Below the pieces are notes generated by a model. The model saw only the letters and a program-made list of their open reading frames with translations, made no database searches and was not told the DNA's origin. Source: Methanoculleus sp. 7T (lineage in GTDB: Archaea; Halobacteriota; Methanomicrobia; Methanomicrobiales; Methanoculleaceae). Taken from it: a stretch of 64,000 nt of DNA. Shown here piece by piece: positions 1-8,923 of the stretch. The position numbers and the translations under genes are program-made. Where the stretch lies: positions 1,674,001 to 1,738,000 of the forward strand of contig NZ_JALPRP010000001.1 in NCBI RefSeq assembly GCF_023195915.1, given 5' to 3'. Positions within the stretch are counted from its first letter, which is position 1. Each line of letters opens with the position of its first letter.

Positions 1-1518
1 TCCGGCATCTGCACCCGGTGCGTCGACGGGTGCAAGGGAGCCTGCGAGATCTGGCTCGCCTCCTTCCGCGGCAGAGAGGTGCTCTACCCGGGTCCGTTCG
101 GCGAGGTCACGGCCGGGGCGGATAAGAACTATCCGGTCGACTACTCGCACCTGAACATCCAGGGCTACGCGACCGGCGCAAAGGGACTGCCCGAAGGCGT
201 CGAGGCCGGCCCCGACACCGCGGTATTCCACGCCGTCGACACCCGGACCGAGTACGGGTGGGACGTCAAGGTCCCGATGCGGATCCCCATCTTCACCGGG
301 GCGCTCGGGTCGACCGAGAGCGCTCGGGCGAACTGGGAGCAGTTCGCGGTCGGAGCCGCCATATCGGGCATCACCCTCGTCTGCGGTGAGAACGTCTGCG
401 GCGTCGACCCTGACCTTGTGCTGGACCACAACGGCAAGGTCGCCAAGTCTCCCGAGATGGACCGCCGCATCGAGACCTATCGAAAGTTCCACGACCGCTA
501 CGGAGAACTCCTGGTGCAGTTGAACGTGGAGGACACGCGCCTCGGGACCGCCGAGTACGTCTCCGCACGGCACAACCTCGAGACGATCGAACTGAAGTGG
601 GGCCAGGGCGCAAAGTGCATCGGCGGCGAGATCAAGGTCGACAGCCTTGCCCGGGCGAACCAGCTCAAGGACCGCGGCTACATTGTCCTCCCCGACCCCG
701 GGGTCCGCGAGGTGCAGAGAGCCTTTGCCGACGGGGCCGTCAAGGAGTTCGAGCGGCACTCCCGCTTGGGCTTCGTCACCCGGGAAGGCTTCCTCGACGA
801 GGTCGACCGGCTCCGCGAGATAGGATTCAAGCGGGTCACCCTCAAGACCGGCGCCTACTCGGCCGTCGAACTCGCGATGGCGATCCGTTACGGCGCCGAG
901 GCGAAGATCGACCTCCTCACCATCGACGGCGCACCCGGCGGCACCGGGATGAGCCCTTGGCCGATGATGAACGAGTGGGGGATCCCGACGTTCTACATCG
1001 AGTCCCTCGCCCACCAGTTCTGCGAGCGGCTCCGGGAGCGGGGCATCCGGGTCCCGGACATCGCCATCGCCGGCGGGTTCGCGGACGAGGCGAACGTCTT
1101 CAAGGCGCTCGCCATGGGGAGCCCGTACGTCCGGGCCGTCTGCATGGGCCGCGGCCTCATGATCCCGGGCATGGTCGGGAAGAACATCGCAAAGTGGCTC
1201 GAAGCCGGCGAACTTCCGAAGACCGTCTCGAAGTACGGCCGCACCAGAGAGGAAATCTTCGTCTGCTACGAGGAACTCAAGGAGAAGTACCCAGACCGGA
1301 TCGACGAGATCCCGCTTGGGGCCGTCGGGGTCTACACCTACGCCCAGAAGTTCAGGACCGGGCTTCAGCAGATCATGGCCGGGACGCGGAACTTCAGCCT
1401 CGGGACGGTCGCCCGGAGCGACCTGATGGCGCTGACCGAGGAGGCCGAAGCGGTCTCCGGCATCCCGTACGTGATGCGGGCCTACCGCGACGCCGCCGAG
1501 GCGGTCCTCGACTCGTGA
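1..1518 (+). CDS. glutamate synthase-like FMN-binding protein (5' truncated)
   Basis: The reading frame is open from the first base, so the start lies outside the window; 505 codons remain. The visible N-terminal part has a cysteine cluster, C-x2-C-x3-C-x3-C (SGICTRCVDGCKGACEIW), which resembles an iron-sulfur or zinc site. The rest is the FMN-binding TIM-barrel of the GltB central domain: KWGQGAKCIGGEIKV, then DLLTIDGAPGGTGMSPWP, then AGGFADEANVFKALAMG. Archaeal proteins of this family carry the synthase domain without the glutamine amidotransferase domain, and their exact substrate is often unproven. They are thought to use reduced ferredoxin or NAD(P)H to form glutamate from 2-oxoglutarate. 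A T-run follows about 100 bases after the stop. The family call is firm; the reaction is inferred. Confidence 0.9.
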   Translation, partial: SGICTRCVDGCKGACEIWLASFRGREVLYPGPFGEVTAGADKNYPVDYSHLNIQGYATGAKGLPEGVEAGPDTAVFHAVDTRTEYGWDVKVPMRIPIFTGALGSTESARANWEQFAVGAAISGITLVCGENVCGVDPDLVLDHNGKVAKSPEMDRRIETYRKFHDRYGELLVQLNVEDTRLGTAEYVSARHNLETIELKWGQGAKCIGGEIKVDSLARANQLKDRGYIVLPDPGVREVQRAFADGAVKEFERHSRLGFVTREGFLDEVDRLREIGFKRVTLKTGAYSAVELAMAIRYGAEAKIDLLTIDGAPGGTGMSPWPMMNEWGIPTFYIESLAHQFCERLRERGIRVPDIAIAGGFADEANVFKALAMGSPYVRAVCMGRGLMIPGMVGKNIAKWLEAGELPKTVSKYGRTREEIFVCYEELKEKYPDRIDEIPLGAVGVYTYAQKFRTGLQQIMAGTRNFSLGTVARSDLMALTEEAEAVSGIPYVMRAYRDAAEAVLDS

Positions 1519-1615
1519 GCCCGGAAGCGGTACGGGCGGGGAGAACCCCCTCGCCGCTCCACCAGTCCTTTCAGGGGCTGTTATGGCCCCCGGACGCCCA
1601 GATACTTAAAACCTA

Positions 1616-1623
1616 TCTTTTTT
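1616..1623 (+). terminator. T-rich terminator
   Basis: A run of six T follows ACCTATC about 100 bases after the glutamate-synthase-like gene and before the promoter of the epimerase gene. Archaeal termination often uses simple T-tracts. No stem is needed or seen. Confidence 0.4.
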
Positions 1624-1642
1624 GATAATATCGATCCTCCGC

Positions 1643-1656
1643 GATAATATTTAATG
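1643..1656 (+). promoter_or_regulatory. TATA-box promoter of the epimerase gene
   Basis: GATAATATTTAATG is an AT-rich island in GC-rich DNA, centred about 38 bases before the ATG at 1688. That puts transcription start near 1675-1680 with a very short leader. Confidence 0.45.
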
Positions 1657-1687
1657 CGAAGAGTGCATCAGGTCTGCCCGATACATC

Positions 1688-2821
1688 ATGCATACGGATA
1701 CCAGTCCGACGCTCCTCATCACCGGGGGGGCGGGATTCATCGGGTCGCACCTTGCAGCGGAACTCCTGCAGCACGGCTACCAGGTTCGCATCCTCGATAA
1801 CCTGATGCCGCGGGTGCACGGCCCGGAACGGCAACGGCCCGCCCACCTCGACCGGCGGGCGGAAGTCCTCGTCGGGGACATCCGGGACCCGCACCGCGTG
1901 CAGGAGGCTCTCGAAGGGGTCGACGCCGTCATTCACCTGGCTGCGGTCGTCGGGGGACGGCAGAGCATGTACCAACTTGAGAAGTACGTGAGCGTCAACA
2001 CCGCCGGGACCGCCGTCCTCCTCGAAGCCCTGCTCGACCACCCCATCAAGCGGCTCATCGTCGCCTCAAGCAGCGCCGTCTACGGAGAAGGCTTATACTG
2101 CTCGTACAACGGCACCATCTACCCGAAGATCCGGCGCTCGTCCGCGCAGACGGCGAAGGGAGACTGGGAGCCCCGGAGCCCCGACGGAGAGGTGATCTAT
2201 CCGCTGCCCACGCCTGAGGCAAAGGAGGCGTCGCCGCTCTCGATCTACGCGGTCTCCAAGTACGACCAGGAGGAGATGTGCCGGATGATCGGAGAGGCCT
2301 ACGGCATCCCGACGGTTATCCTCCGGCTCTTCAACGTCTACGGCCCGCATCAGGGCTACGCCAACCCCTACTCCGGCATGCTGACCGAGTATGCGTCCCG
2401 CCTGCTCCAAGGCGAGCCGGTGCGCCTCTTTGAGGACGGCTACCAGCAGCGTGACTTCGTGAGCGTCTACGACGCGGCGCGTGCCTTCCGCCTGGCCCTT
2501 GAGTCTCCCTCCGCCGCCGGGGAGACGCTCAACATCGGGAGCGGCCGGCCCGCCACGTTCCGGACCGTCGCCGACCGCCTTGCGGCGATAACCCGGCGGC
2601 AGGACTTGGCCCCCACAGTCACGGGGACCTACCGAGTCGGGGATATCCGCCACTGCATCGCAGACATCAGCCGGGCCCGCGAGGTCCTCGGCTACGAGCC
2701 GGAGGTCCCCCTCGAAGCGGGCCTGCTCGACTTGGCCGCGTGGGTCGAGGCCGAGATCGCGGAGCGGCAGAAGGTCCCGGCGCCCCTCAAGGTGCCGACG
2801 CAGTCGCGCCTCCCGGTCTGA
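1688..2821 (+). CDS. NAD-dependent epimerase/dehydratase (sugar nucleotide)
   Basis: This 377-residue extended short-chain dehydrogenase has the N-terminal NAD-binding motif TGGAGFIGSH at residues 14-23, a SSSAVYG segment and the catalytic YxxxK (YAVSKYDQ). These place it with UDP-glucose 4-epimerase, GDP-mannose and dTDP-glucose dehydratase enzymes, which remodel nucleotide sugars for surface polysaccharide or S-layer glycans. An insert after the SSSAVYG strand (about residues 140-180) carries a charged loop. The gene stands alone with its own TATA box. The exact substrate cannot be read from the sequence. The ATG at 1688 is the first in frame after the promoter and gives full family length. 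Confidence 0.9.
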   Translation: MHTDTSPTLLITGGAGFIGSHLAAELLQHGYQVRILDNLMPRVHGPERQRPAHLDRRAEVLVGDIRDPHRVQEALEGVDAVIHLAAVVGGRQSMYQLEKYVSVNTAGTAVLLEALLDHPIKRLIVASSSAVYGEGLYCSYNGTIYPKIRRSSAQTAKGDWEPRSPDGEVIYPLPTPEAKEASPLSIYAVSKYDQEEMCRMIGEAYGIPTVILRLFNVYGPHQGYANPYSGMLTEYASRLLQGEPVRLFEDGYQQRDFVSVYDAARAFRLALESPSAAGETLNIGSGRPATFRTVADRLAAITRRQDLAPTVTGTYRVGDIRHCIADISRAREVLGYEPEVPLEAGLLDLAAWVEAEIAERQKVPAPLKVPTQSRLPV

Positions 2822-2837
2822 AGGCCGGACGAGGCCC

Positions 2838-2852
2838 AACCTTTATTTTTCC
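2838..2852 (+). promoter_or_regulatory. TATA-box promoter
   Basis: AACCTTTATTTTTCC lies about 30 bases before the ATG at 2876, the spacing expected for a nearly leaderless archaeal transcript. Confidence 0.45.
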
Positions 2853-2875
2853 CGGCGCGATACCGTGCCTGCGCC

Positions 2876-3622
2876 ATGCCCCAAACCCTCCGAAGCTGGG
2901 AGATGCGGCTCGGGATCACCCTGCTCGGCCTCTCGTTCGTCATATACACCGTGAAATATCTCCTGCTCGGCGACCCTCTGAACACCTACCAGTACATCTT
3001 CAACGCACTCGGGTTTCTGCCGATCAACGTCCTTCTGGTCACCCTTATCATAAACGAACTCTTGAGCGTTCGGGCCAAGCGCGAGAAACTGGAGAAACTG
3101 AACATGGTTATCGGGACGTTCTTCTCGGAGGTCGGCACCGGCCTCCTCACCTACCTCTCGAACCATGACCCGGACCTCCAAAAGATCCGGCGTGACCTCA
3201 TCGTGACCGACGCCTGGACGCCCGAGACGTTCACCGGAGTGCAGGACCGTCTCCGGGACTACCGCTACGACGTCGCCGTCGGCGAAGAGGATATGCCGGA
3301 CCTCTGCCGGTTCCTCAAAGAGCGGCGGAGATTCCTCCTCGGGCTTCTCGAAAACCCCGTCCTCCTCGAACACGAATCGTTCACCGACCTCCTCAGGGCG
3401 GTCTTCCACCTCACCGAGGAACTCGAACGGCGGGAGGGATTCGCCGGCCTCCCGGAGAGCGACATCAGGCACCTCACCGGAGACATCGAACGGGTCTACG
3501 GCCTGCTCGTCGGAGAGTGGCTCTCCTACATGGAGTACCTCAAGCGGAACTACCCCTATCTCTTCTCGCTCGCCGTGCGCTCGAACCCCTTCGACGAGAC
3601 GGCATCGCCGGTCGTGCGGTGA
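2876..3622 (+). CDS. conserved membrane-anchored protein of unknown function
   Basis: This 248-residue protein has two hydrophobic segments near the N terminus (about residues 12-30 and 43-63), then a soluble, mostly helical region rich in charged residues, with KREKLEKLNMVIGTFFSEVG just after the second membrane segment. The topology suggests a cytoplasmic helical domain held at the membrane. No catalytic motif is evident. It sits between the epimerase and the 2-oxoacid oxidoreductase, apparently as a single transcription unit with its own TATA box. I do not recognise a named function. Confidence 0.8.
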   Translation: MPQTLRSWEMRLGITLLGLSFVIYTVKYLLLGDPLNTYQYIFNALGFLPINVLLVTLIINELLSVRAKREKLEKLNMVIGTFFSEVGTGLLTYLSNHDPDLQKIRRDLIVTDAWTPETFTGVQDRLRDYRYDVAVGEEDMPDLCRFLKERRRFLLGLLENPVLLEHESFTDLLRAVFHLTEELERREGFAGLPESDIRHLTGDIERVYGLLVGEWLSYMEYLKRNYPYLFSLAVRSNPFDETASPVVR

Positions 3623-3731
3623 GGAGGGGCCGGCTCGCCGGCAAACGGTCCGGGAGCGGGAGACCGAGTCGCGGTCCAAACCCCGAGTCCCGCATCCGCC
3701 GCCGGCGGCATTTCCCTCCACCATGGGGCAC

Positions 3732-3743
3732 AACCTATATACC
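3732..3743 (+). promoter_or_regulatory. TATA-box promoter of korAB
   Basis: AACCTATATACC is a near-consensus archaeal TATA element about 35 bases before the ATG at 3773. Confidence 0.6.
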
Positions 3744-3772
3744 CGCACACAGGCTACGGCACGCCGATCGCC

Positions 3773-5431
3773 ATGAGCGAATACTCCATACTGATTGGCG
3801 GGAAGGCCGGGGAGGGCATCAATACGGCAGGCCTCTCCATCGCCGGCCTCTTCTCCCGCCTCGGCTACTACACTTACATGTACTTCGACTACCCCTCGCT
3901 CATCAGGGGCGGGCACAACTTCGCTCTCATCCGGGCTTCGGAGAAGAAGGTCCGGGCGCACCGCACCCCGGTCGACGTCCTCCTCGCCTTCGACCAGAAG
4001 ACCATCGATAACCACCGGGACAGGGTCCGCGACGGCACGACCGTCATCTACGACGCCTCGCAGGCGGTGAAGGCGGAAGGCTACGGCCTCCCGCTCGACG
4101 AGATCCGCGAAGAAGAGAAGGCACCCCCGATCACCGGGAACTCCGCGATGCTCGGGGCGCTTGCCCGGGTTGCAGGCATCGACCGGGGGGTCTACGAAGA
4201 CGTCCTCCGTGCGACTGTCCCGGCAAAGCACCTTGAGGCAAACCTCAGGGTCGCCCGCCGGGGTTACGACGCCGCCGGGGAGGTCTTCACCGTCGAGCCC
4301 CTCGCTGCCCCGGCACTCCCGGTCCTGACCGGGAACGAGGCCGCAGGACTCGGGCTCGTCTACGGCGGACTTGAGTCCTACGTCGCCTATCCGATGACCC
4401 CGTCCTCGAACCTCCTCCATTTCCTCGCCGCGCGTGCGGAAGACCTCGCCATCAAGGTCCTCCACCCGGAGAACGAGATCAGCGTCATCCTGATGGCCCT
4501 CGGACTCGCCTACGCAGGCGAGAAGGCCGCAGTCGGAACATCGGGCGGCGGGTTCTGCCTGATGACCGAAGGGCTCTCGCTCGCCGGGATGTCGGAACTT
4601 CCCGTGACCATCGTGATGGGACAGCGGCCCGGCCCGAGCACCGGCATGCCGACCTACACCGCTCAGAGCGACCTCCACTTCGTCCTGAATGCGGGCCAGG
4701 GAGAGTTCCCCCGACTCGTCGTCGCCCCCGGCGACCTCGAAGAAACCTACGCGTGGTCGGCGACCGCCCTGATGCTCTCGTGGAAGTATCAGGTCCCCGC
4801 GATCATCCTCACCGACAAGACCCTCGCGGAGGGGGCATTCTCCTTCGATATCGGGGCCGTCGCCCCGCCGCCCGATCAGGAGCCGGCGCTCTGGGACGGG
4901 GCCGGGGAGTACCGGCGGTATGCCCGGGCGGAAGGCGGCGTATCGCCGCTCGCGTTCCCGGGAAGGGAAGGCGCCGTCGTCAAGGTCAGCAGTTACGCCC
5001 ATGACGAGGCCGGGTTCACCACGGAGGCCGCGGATGATGTCAGGCACCTGCAAGAGAAGATGCTCGCGAAAGGCGCGAGTCTCGCGGCGGAACTCGCCAC
5101 CTACCCGGTGGTGAAGGTCTACGGCCCTCACGACGCCGGAGCGACGATCATATGCTGGGGGTCGCAGAAAGGAGTGTGCATCGAGGCTGCCGAGCGGTTC
5201 GGGGCGCAGGTCGTCCAGCCGCTCATCCTCGCACCCTTCCCTGTTCGGCAGTGGAAAGAGGCCATGATCGGGGCCGGCAGGGTCGTCTGCGTCGAGAACA
5301 ACGCTACGGGAGAGCTCGCCCGCCTCCTCCGGCAACATGGTTTCGACCCCGGCCGCCCGGTCCTGAAGTACGACGGGCGGCCGTTTGCGGTCGATGAACT
5401 GGAGGCGAGACTCGGGGAGGTGATCGCATGA
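3773..5431 (+). CDS. korA: 2-oxoacid:ferredoxin oxidoreductase, fused gamma-alpha subunit
   Basis: This 552-residue protein joins the gamma domain (residues 1-185, starting ILIGGKAGEGINTAGLSIA) to the alpha domain (NEAAGLGLVYGGLESYVAYPMTPSS, then the conserved E of LHPENEISVI). With the beta subunit it oxidatively decarboxylates a 2-oxoacid to acyl-CoA with ferredoxin reduction, or runs in reverse during autotrophic growth. 2-Oxoglutarate is the likeliest substrate; a branched-chain 2-oxoacid is possible. The stop overlaps the korB start by four bases (ATGA), so translation is coupled. No ferredoxin-like delta subunit is encoded beside it. Confidence 0.9.
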   Translation: MSEYSILIGGKAGEGINTAGLSIAGLFSRLGYYTYMYFDYPSLIRGGHNFALIRASEKKVRAHRTPVDVLLAFDQKTIDNHRDRVRDGTTVIYDASQAVKAEGYGLPLDEIREEEKAPPITGNSAMLGALARVAGIDRGVYEDVLRATVPAKHLEANLRVARRGYDAAGEVFTVEPLAAPALPVLTGNEAAGLGLVYGGLESYVAYPMTPSSNLLHFLAARAEDLAIKVLHPENEISVILMALGLAYAGEKAAVGTSGGGFCLMTEGLSLAGMSELPVTIVMGQRPGPSTGMPTYTAQSDLHFVLNAGQGEFPRLVVAPGDLEETYAWSATALMLSWKYQVPAIILTDKTLAEGAFSFDIGAVAPPPDQEPALWDGAGEYRRYARAEGGVSPLAFPGREGAVVKVSSYAHDEAGFTTEAADDVRHLQEKMLAKGASLAAELATYPVVKVYGPHDAGATIICWGSQKGVCIEAAERFGAQVVQPLILAPFPVRQWKEAMIGAGRVVCVENNATGELARLLRQHGFDPGRPVLKYDGRPFAVDELEARLGEVIA

Positions 5432-6312
5432 GCCCGGAGCGGTTCGCCGGAAAGCCGGCCGGCGGGCTCATCAGCCCGGCGGAGAACACCTGGTGCCCCG
5501 GATGCGGCAACTTCTCTATCCAGCACATGATGAAGTCGGCTGTCGCCGAACTCTCGGAAGAAGAGGGCATACCCCTCGAGAACTTCGTCCTCCTCGGCGG
5601 GATCGGGTGCCACGGAAAACTGGTGGACTATCTGAACGTCAACAGTTTCTACGGCATCCACGGCCGCTCGATACCGGCGGCCACCGGGATACGCCTTGCA
5701 AACCCGGACCTCAAGGTGATCTGCCATGTCGGGGACGGCGACATCTATGCCGAGGGGCTCGACCACCTCATCTTCGCGGCCAAACGGAACAGCGACATCA
5801 CGGTCATCGTCCACGACAACCGGGTCTACGGGCTGACGACCGGGCAGTACACCCCCACGTCGCCCTTCGGGTTTCGCGGCCGCTCCACGCCCGGCGGAAT
5901 CACGGAACACCCCATAAACCCCCTTGAGTTGATGCTCGCCGCCGGGGCCACCCACATCGCCCGGGGCTACACGAAGAAGATCCGGCACCTCAAGGACCTC
6001 TTCAAGGAGGCGATCATGCACCGGGGGTTCTCGTTCATCGACGTCCTCCAGATCTGTGCGACCTACTTCAACCTGACCGACTACTACAACGCACACGCCT
6101 ACGAGTTGCAAGAAGGGGAGGTCGATATCGGCCGATTCGAGAGCGCCCTTGGAAAGATCCGGGAATGGGACTACGACCGGGAGGCACCGATCGCGCTCGG
6201 GACGTTCTACTCGGTCGAGAAGCCGGTCTACGAGGAGAAGTTCCGGGCGCTCACCGCCGGGAAACCGGACCGGCGGGCGCTCGTCCGGAAGGCGATTCAA
6301 GAGTGGCGGTGA
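5428..6312 (+). CDS. korB: 2-oxoacid:ferredoxin oxidoreductase, beta subunit (thiamine diphosphate)
   Basis: The 294-residue beta subunit has the N-terminal NTWCPGCGNFSIQHMM motif, GIGCHGKLVDYL, and the thiamine-diphosphate/Mg site GDGDIYAEGLDHLIFAAKRN followed by DNRVYGLTTGQYTPTSP. This subunit holds the cofactor and does the decarboxylation chemistry. Residues 1-20 also supply cysteines of the cluster seen in KorB-type enzymes. It begins inside the korA stop codon, so the two subunits are made together. Length and motifs match the family. Confidence 0.92.
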   Translation: MSPERFAGKPAGGLISPAENTWCPGCGNFSIQHMMKSAVAELSEEEGIPLENFVLLGGIGCHGKLVDYLNVNSFYGIHGRSIPAATGIRLANPDLKVICHVGDGDIYAEGLDHLIFAAKRNSDITVIVHDNRVYGLTTGQYTPTSPFGFRGRSTPGGITEHPINPLELMLAAGATHIARGYTKKIRHLKDLFKEAIMHRGFSFIDVLQICATYFNLTDYYNAHAYELQEGEVDIGRFESALGKIREWDYDREAPIALGTFYSVEKPVYEEKFRALTAGKPDRRALVRKAIQEWR

Positions 6313-6383
6313 TCCTAGGGCGGTATCTTCATAACCCGGCCGCCCCTCACAGGGCCCCGGACCCAACGACGGGGTGAGACGAG

Positions 6384-7196
6384 ATGAGACGACTGGAAGG
6401 AAAGAACGTCCTGATCACCGGCGGCTCGACCGGCATCGGCCGGGCGACGGCGATCAGGTTCGCAGACGAAGGCGCCAACGTCGCCATCAACTACCACACG
6501 AGCGAGAGAGAAGCGGAGATCACGCTTGAGGAGGCCCGGAAGACCTGCAGCCTCATCCGCGAGAAGGGGTGCCGGGATCTGCTGGTCCAGGGGGATGTCG
6601 CGCGCGAGGAGGATGTGCAGCGGATATTCCGGGAGGTTCTCGGCGCATGGGGAAGGCTTGATATCCTGATCAACAACGCAGGCATTCAGACCGCGAGCCC
6701 GACCCACGAGGCGGATACGGACGCCTACGACCGAGTCCTCGCCGTGAACCTTCGCGGCGCATTCCTCTGCGCCCGGGAGGCGGTGCGGCACTTCCTCGAC
6801 CGCGGGGGCGGCGGCGTCATCCTCAACAACACCTCGATCCATGAGACCGTCCCGAAACCGCATTACGCCGCCTACGCCGCGAGCAAGGCGGGGATGGGGG
6901 CCCTCGGAAGGACGCTTGCGCTCGAGTATGCCGGCCGGGGTATCCGGGTCAACACGGTCGCCCCCGGGGCGATCGCAACGCCGATCAACCGGGAGTGGCT
7001 TGAAGACCCGGAGAAGAGGGCGGAGGTTGAGGGGCACATCCCGATGGGCCGCGCCGGCCGGCCCGAGGAGATTGCCACGGTCTTCGCCTTCCTCGCGTCC
7101 GACGAGGCCGCCTACATCGCCGGGCAGACGATCTACGTAGACGGGGGGCTGACCCTCTGTCCCGACTTCAGGACGCCGTGGTCTTCGGGGAGTTGA
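6384..7196 (+). CDS. short-chain dehydrogenase/reductase (glucose 1-dehydrogenase-like)
   Basis: A 270-residue classical SDR. The dinucleotide motif TGGSTGIGRA is at residues 11-20, NNAG follows, the catalytic serine is in NNTSIHE, and the YxxxK pair is YAASK. The late segment RVNTVAPGAIATPINREW and the C-terminal GQTIYVDGGLTL are typical of glucose 1-dehydrogenase or 3-oxoacyl-ACP reductase-like members. Substrate is unknown. GGGGTGAGACGAG just before the ATG can serve as the ribosome binding site. It is followed by a 190-base AT-rich gap and is probably monocistronic. Confidence 0.88.
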   Translation: MRRLEGKNVLITGGSTGIGRATAIRFADEGANVAINYHTSEREAEITLEEARKTCSLIREKGCRDLLVQGDVAREEDVQRIFREVLGAWGRLDILINNAGIQTASPTHEADTDAYDRVLAVNLRGAFLCAREAVRHFLDRGGGGVILNNTSIHETVPKPHYAAYAASKAGMGALGRTLALEYAGRGIRVNTVAPGAIATPINREWLEDPEKRAEVEGHIPMGRAGRPEEIATVFAFLASDEAAYIAGQTIYVDGGLTLCPDFRTPWSSGS

Positions 7197-7387
7197 GAGG
7201 TAACTCCCCGGTTCCCGCCGGAAGATATCGACAGGCAGGCGGATTTATTCAAACAGATTAATATAATTCTATTTTTATACAGTAGGAACCTGATAAAAAC
7301 CGCGAGTGCCGCAGGAATTTCGGCACGATGGACGGCTTTTCGAGGTGATCGGTTCCGTGAGCATCAGCAGGCGATATCCGGTGAAGC

Positions 7388-8866
7388 ATGGTCTTTGAGG
7401 TAAAAGAGAGCCTGACCGGCAAAGAGGTCGATCACGGCTTAAAACTCGTCATCAGGGACGGCCTCGCCACCCAGGCGATGGTGACGCTGACCGGCGGCAT
7501 CTTCCTCGTAGCCTTTGCCCTCCAACTCGGGGCGTCCAACACCGTCATCGGCCTGCTCGCCGCCATCCCGCCGCTTGCCGAACTCCTGCAGATGCCCGCC
7601 ATCTACATCGTCGACCGGGTGCAGAAGCGGAGGCTGGTGGTCGTGGCGGCGTCGCTTGCCGCCCGCCTCTTCTGGGTGCCCATCATCCTGATCCCGTTCT
7701 TCCTCTCGCCGGAGCAGGGGATCTTCGTGCTCATCGCCTCGATAGCCCTCTACTCGTCGTTCTCGGCGATCTCGCACTGCGGCTGGAACTCGTGGATGCG
7801 GGACCTGATACCCCAGGACCGGCTCGGAGCCTTCTTCTCCCGGCGGCTGACCCTCTCGACGGCGATCGCGCTCGTCATCAGCCTCATCGCGGGCTTCTTC
7901 ATCGACTCGTGGAAAGCCGTCTTCCCGGACCTTGCGGCCTACGGCTACTCCATCCTCTTCCTCCTCGGTCTCCTCGCAGGCCTCTTCGGGATCACGCTCC
8001 TCGCCCGCACGCCCGAGCCGCGGATGGCCGCCGCCGATGAGGAAAACGGCCTGTTCGCCGCCATCGCAAAGCCGTTCCAAGACATCAACTTCAAGAACCT
8101 CATCGTCTTCCTCGGCTCGTGGAACTTCGCCGTCAACCTCGCGGCGCCGTTCTTCACGGTCTACATGCTCCAGAGGCTCGGCCTCGACATCTCGGTCGTC
8201 GTCGCGCTCGGCATCCTCAGCCAGATCATGAACATCGTCTTCTACCGGTCGTGGGGCCGGGTCTCGGACCGGTTCTCCAACAAATCGGTCCTCGCCGTCA
8301 GCGGCCCGCTCTTTATGCTCGCAATCTTTGCGTGGATGTTCGTCACGCTCCCCGATGTCTACATCCTGACCTACCCGCTGCTCATCCTCATCCACATCCT
8401 GATGGGGATATCGCTTGCGGGGGTCTCGCTCGCGTCCGGGAATATCAGCCTGAAACTGGCCCCGCAGGGCCAGGCGACCAGTTATCTTGCGGCGAGCACC
8501 TTCACGAACTCGGTCACCGCCGGGATCGCCCCGATCCTCGGCGGGCTCTTCGTGGACTTCTTCGCGGAGCGCGAACTGATCTGGACGCTGATCTGGAAAG
8601 ACCCGGTGCGGGAACTTGTCTTCGTCACCTTCGACCTGCAGCAGTGGGAGTTCTTCTTCCTCTTCGCCTTCCTCCTCGGACTCTACTCTCTCCACCGCCT
8701 GACCGCCGTGCAGGAGGAGGGGGAAGCGAAGGAGCAGGAAGTCTTCGACGAACTCATCGCAGGGGTCCGGCGGGATATGCGGAACTTCTCCTCGGTCGGC
8801 GGCCTCCGTGACCTGGTGAAGTTCCCCTTCTCGGCCACCCGGAGCCGCCGAAAGAAGAAACAATAG
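7388..8866 (+). CDS. MFS transporter
   Basis: This 492-residue integral membrane protein has about 12 hydrophobic segments, grouped six and six around a charged loop near residues 215-235 (RTPEPRMAAADEENG). Between the early helices the loop IVDRVQKRRLVVV fits the MFS cytoplasmic-loop signature. The C terminus is a long charged tail (VQEEGEAKEQEVFDELIAG and onward). The export or import substrate cannot be deduced. It stands between an SDR and a nitroreductase-like gene with no clear operon link. Confidence 0.85.
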   Translation: MVFEVKESLTGKEVDHGLKLVIRDGLATQAMVTLTGGIFLVAFALQLGASNTVIGLLAAIPPLAELLQMPAIYIVDRVQKRRLVVVAASLAARLFWVPIILIPFFLSPEQGIFVLIASIALYSSFSAISHCGWNSWMRDLIPQDRLGAFFSRRLTLSTAIALVISLIAGFFIDSWKAVFPDLAAYGYSILFLLGLLAGLFGITLLARTPEPRMAAADEENGLFAAIAKPFQDINFKNLIVFLGSWNFAVNLAAPFFTVYMLQRLGLDISVVVALGILSQIMNIVFYRSWGRVSDRFSNKSVLAVSGPLFMLAIFAWMFVTLPDVYILTYPLLILIHILMGISLAGVSLASGNISLKLAPQGQATSYLAASTFTNSVTAGIAPILGGLFVDFFAERELIWTLIWKDPVRELVFVTFDLQQWEFFFLFAFLLGLYSLHRLTAVQEEGEAKEQEVFDELIAGVRRDMRNFSSVGGLRDLVKFPFSATRSRRKKKQ

Positions 8867-8923
8867 AGGGCGAGGTGCGCTCCGATATCTTCATGATGCC
8901 CGGGGGCTTGTGCCTCGGGTACC

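Noticed and set aside
2843-5338. 831-residue open frame on the minus strand
   Set aside because: It lies opposite the 2-oxoacid oxidoreductase and the membrane protein gene. Its Arg/Asp/Gly/Val-rich sequence is the usual antisense shadow of GC-rich codons and has no motif.
7439-8863. 474-residue acidic open frame on the minus strand
   Set aside because: It is the antisense of the MFS transporter; the Glu/Asp/Arg-rich repeats mirror hydrophobic codons.
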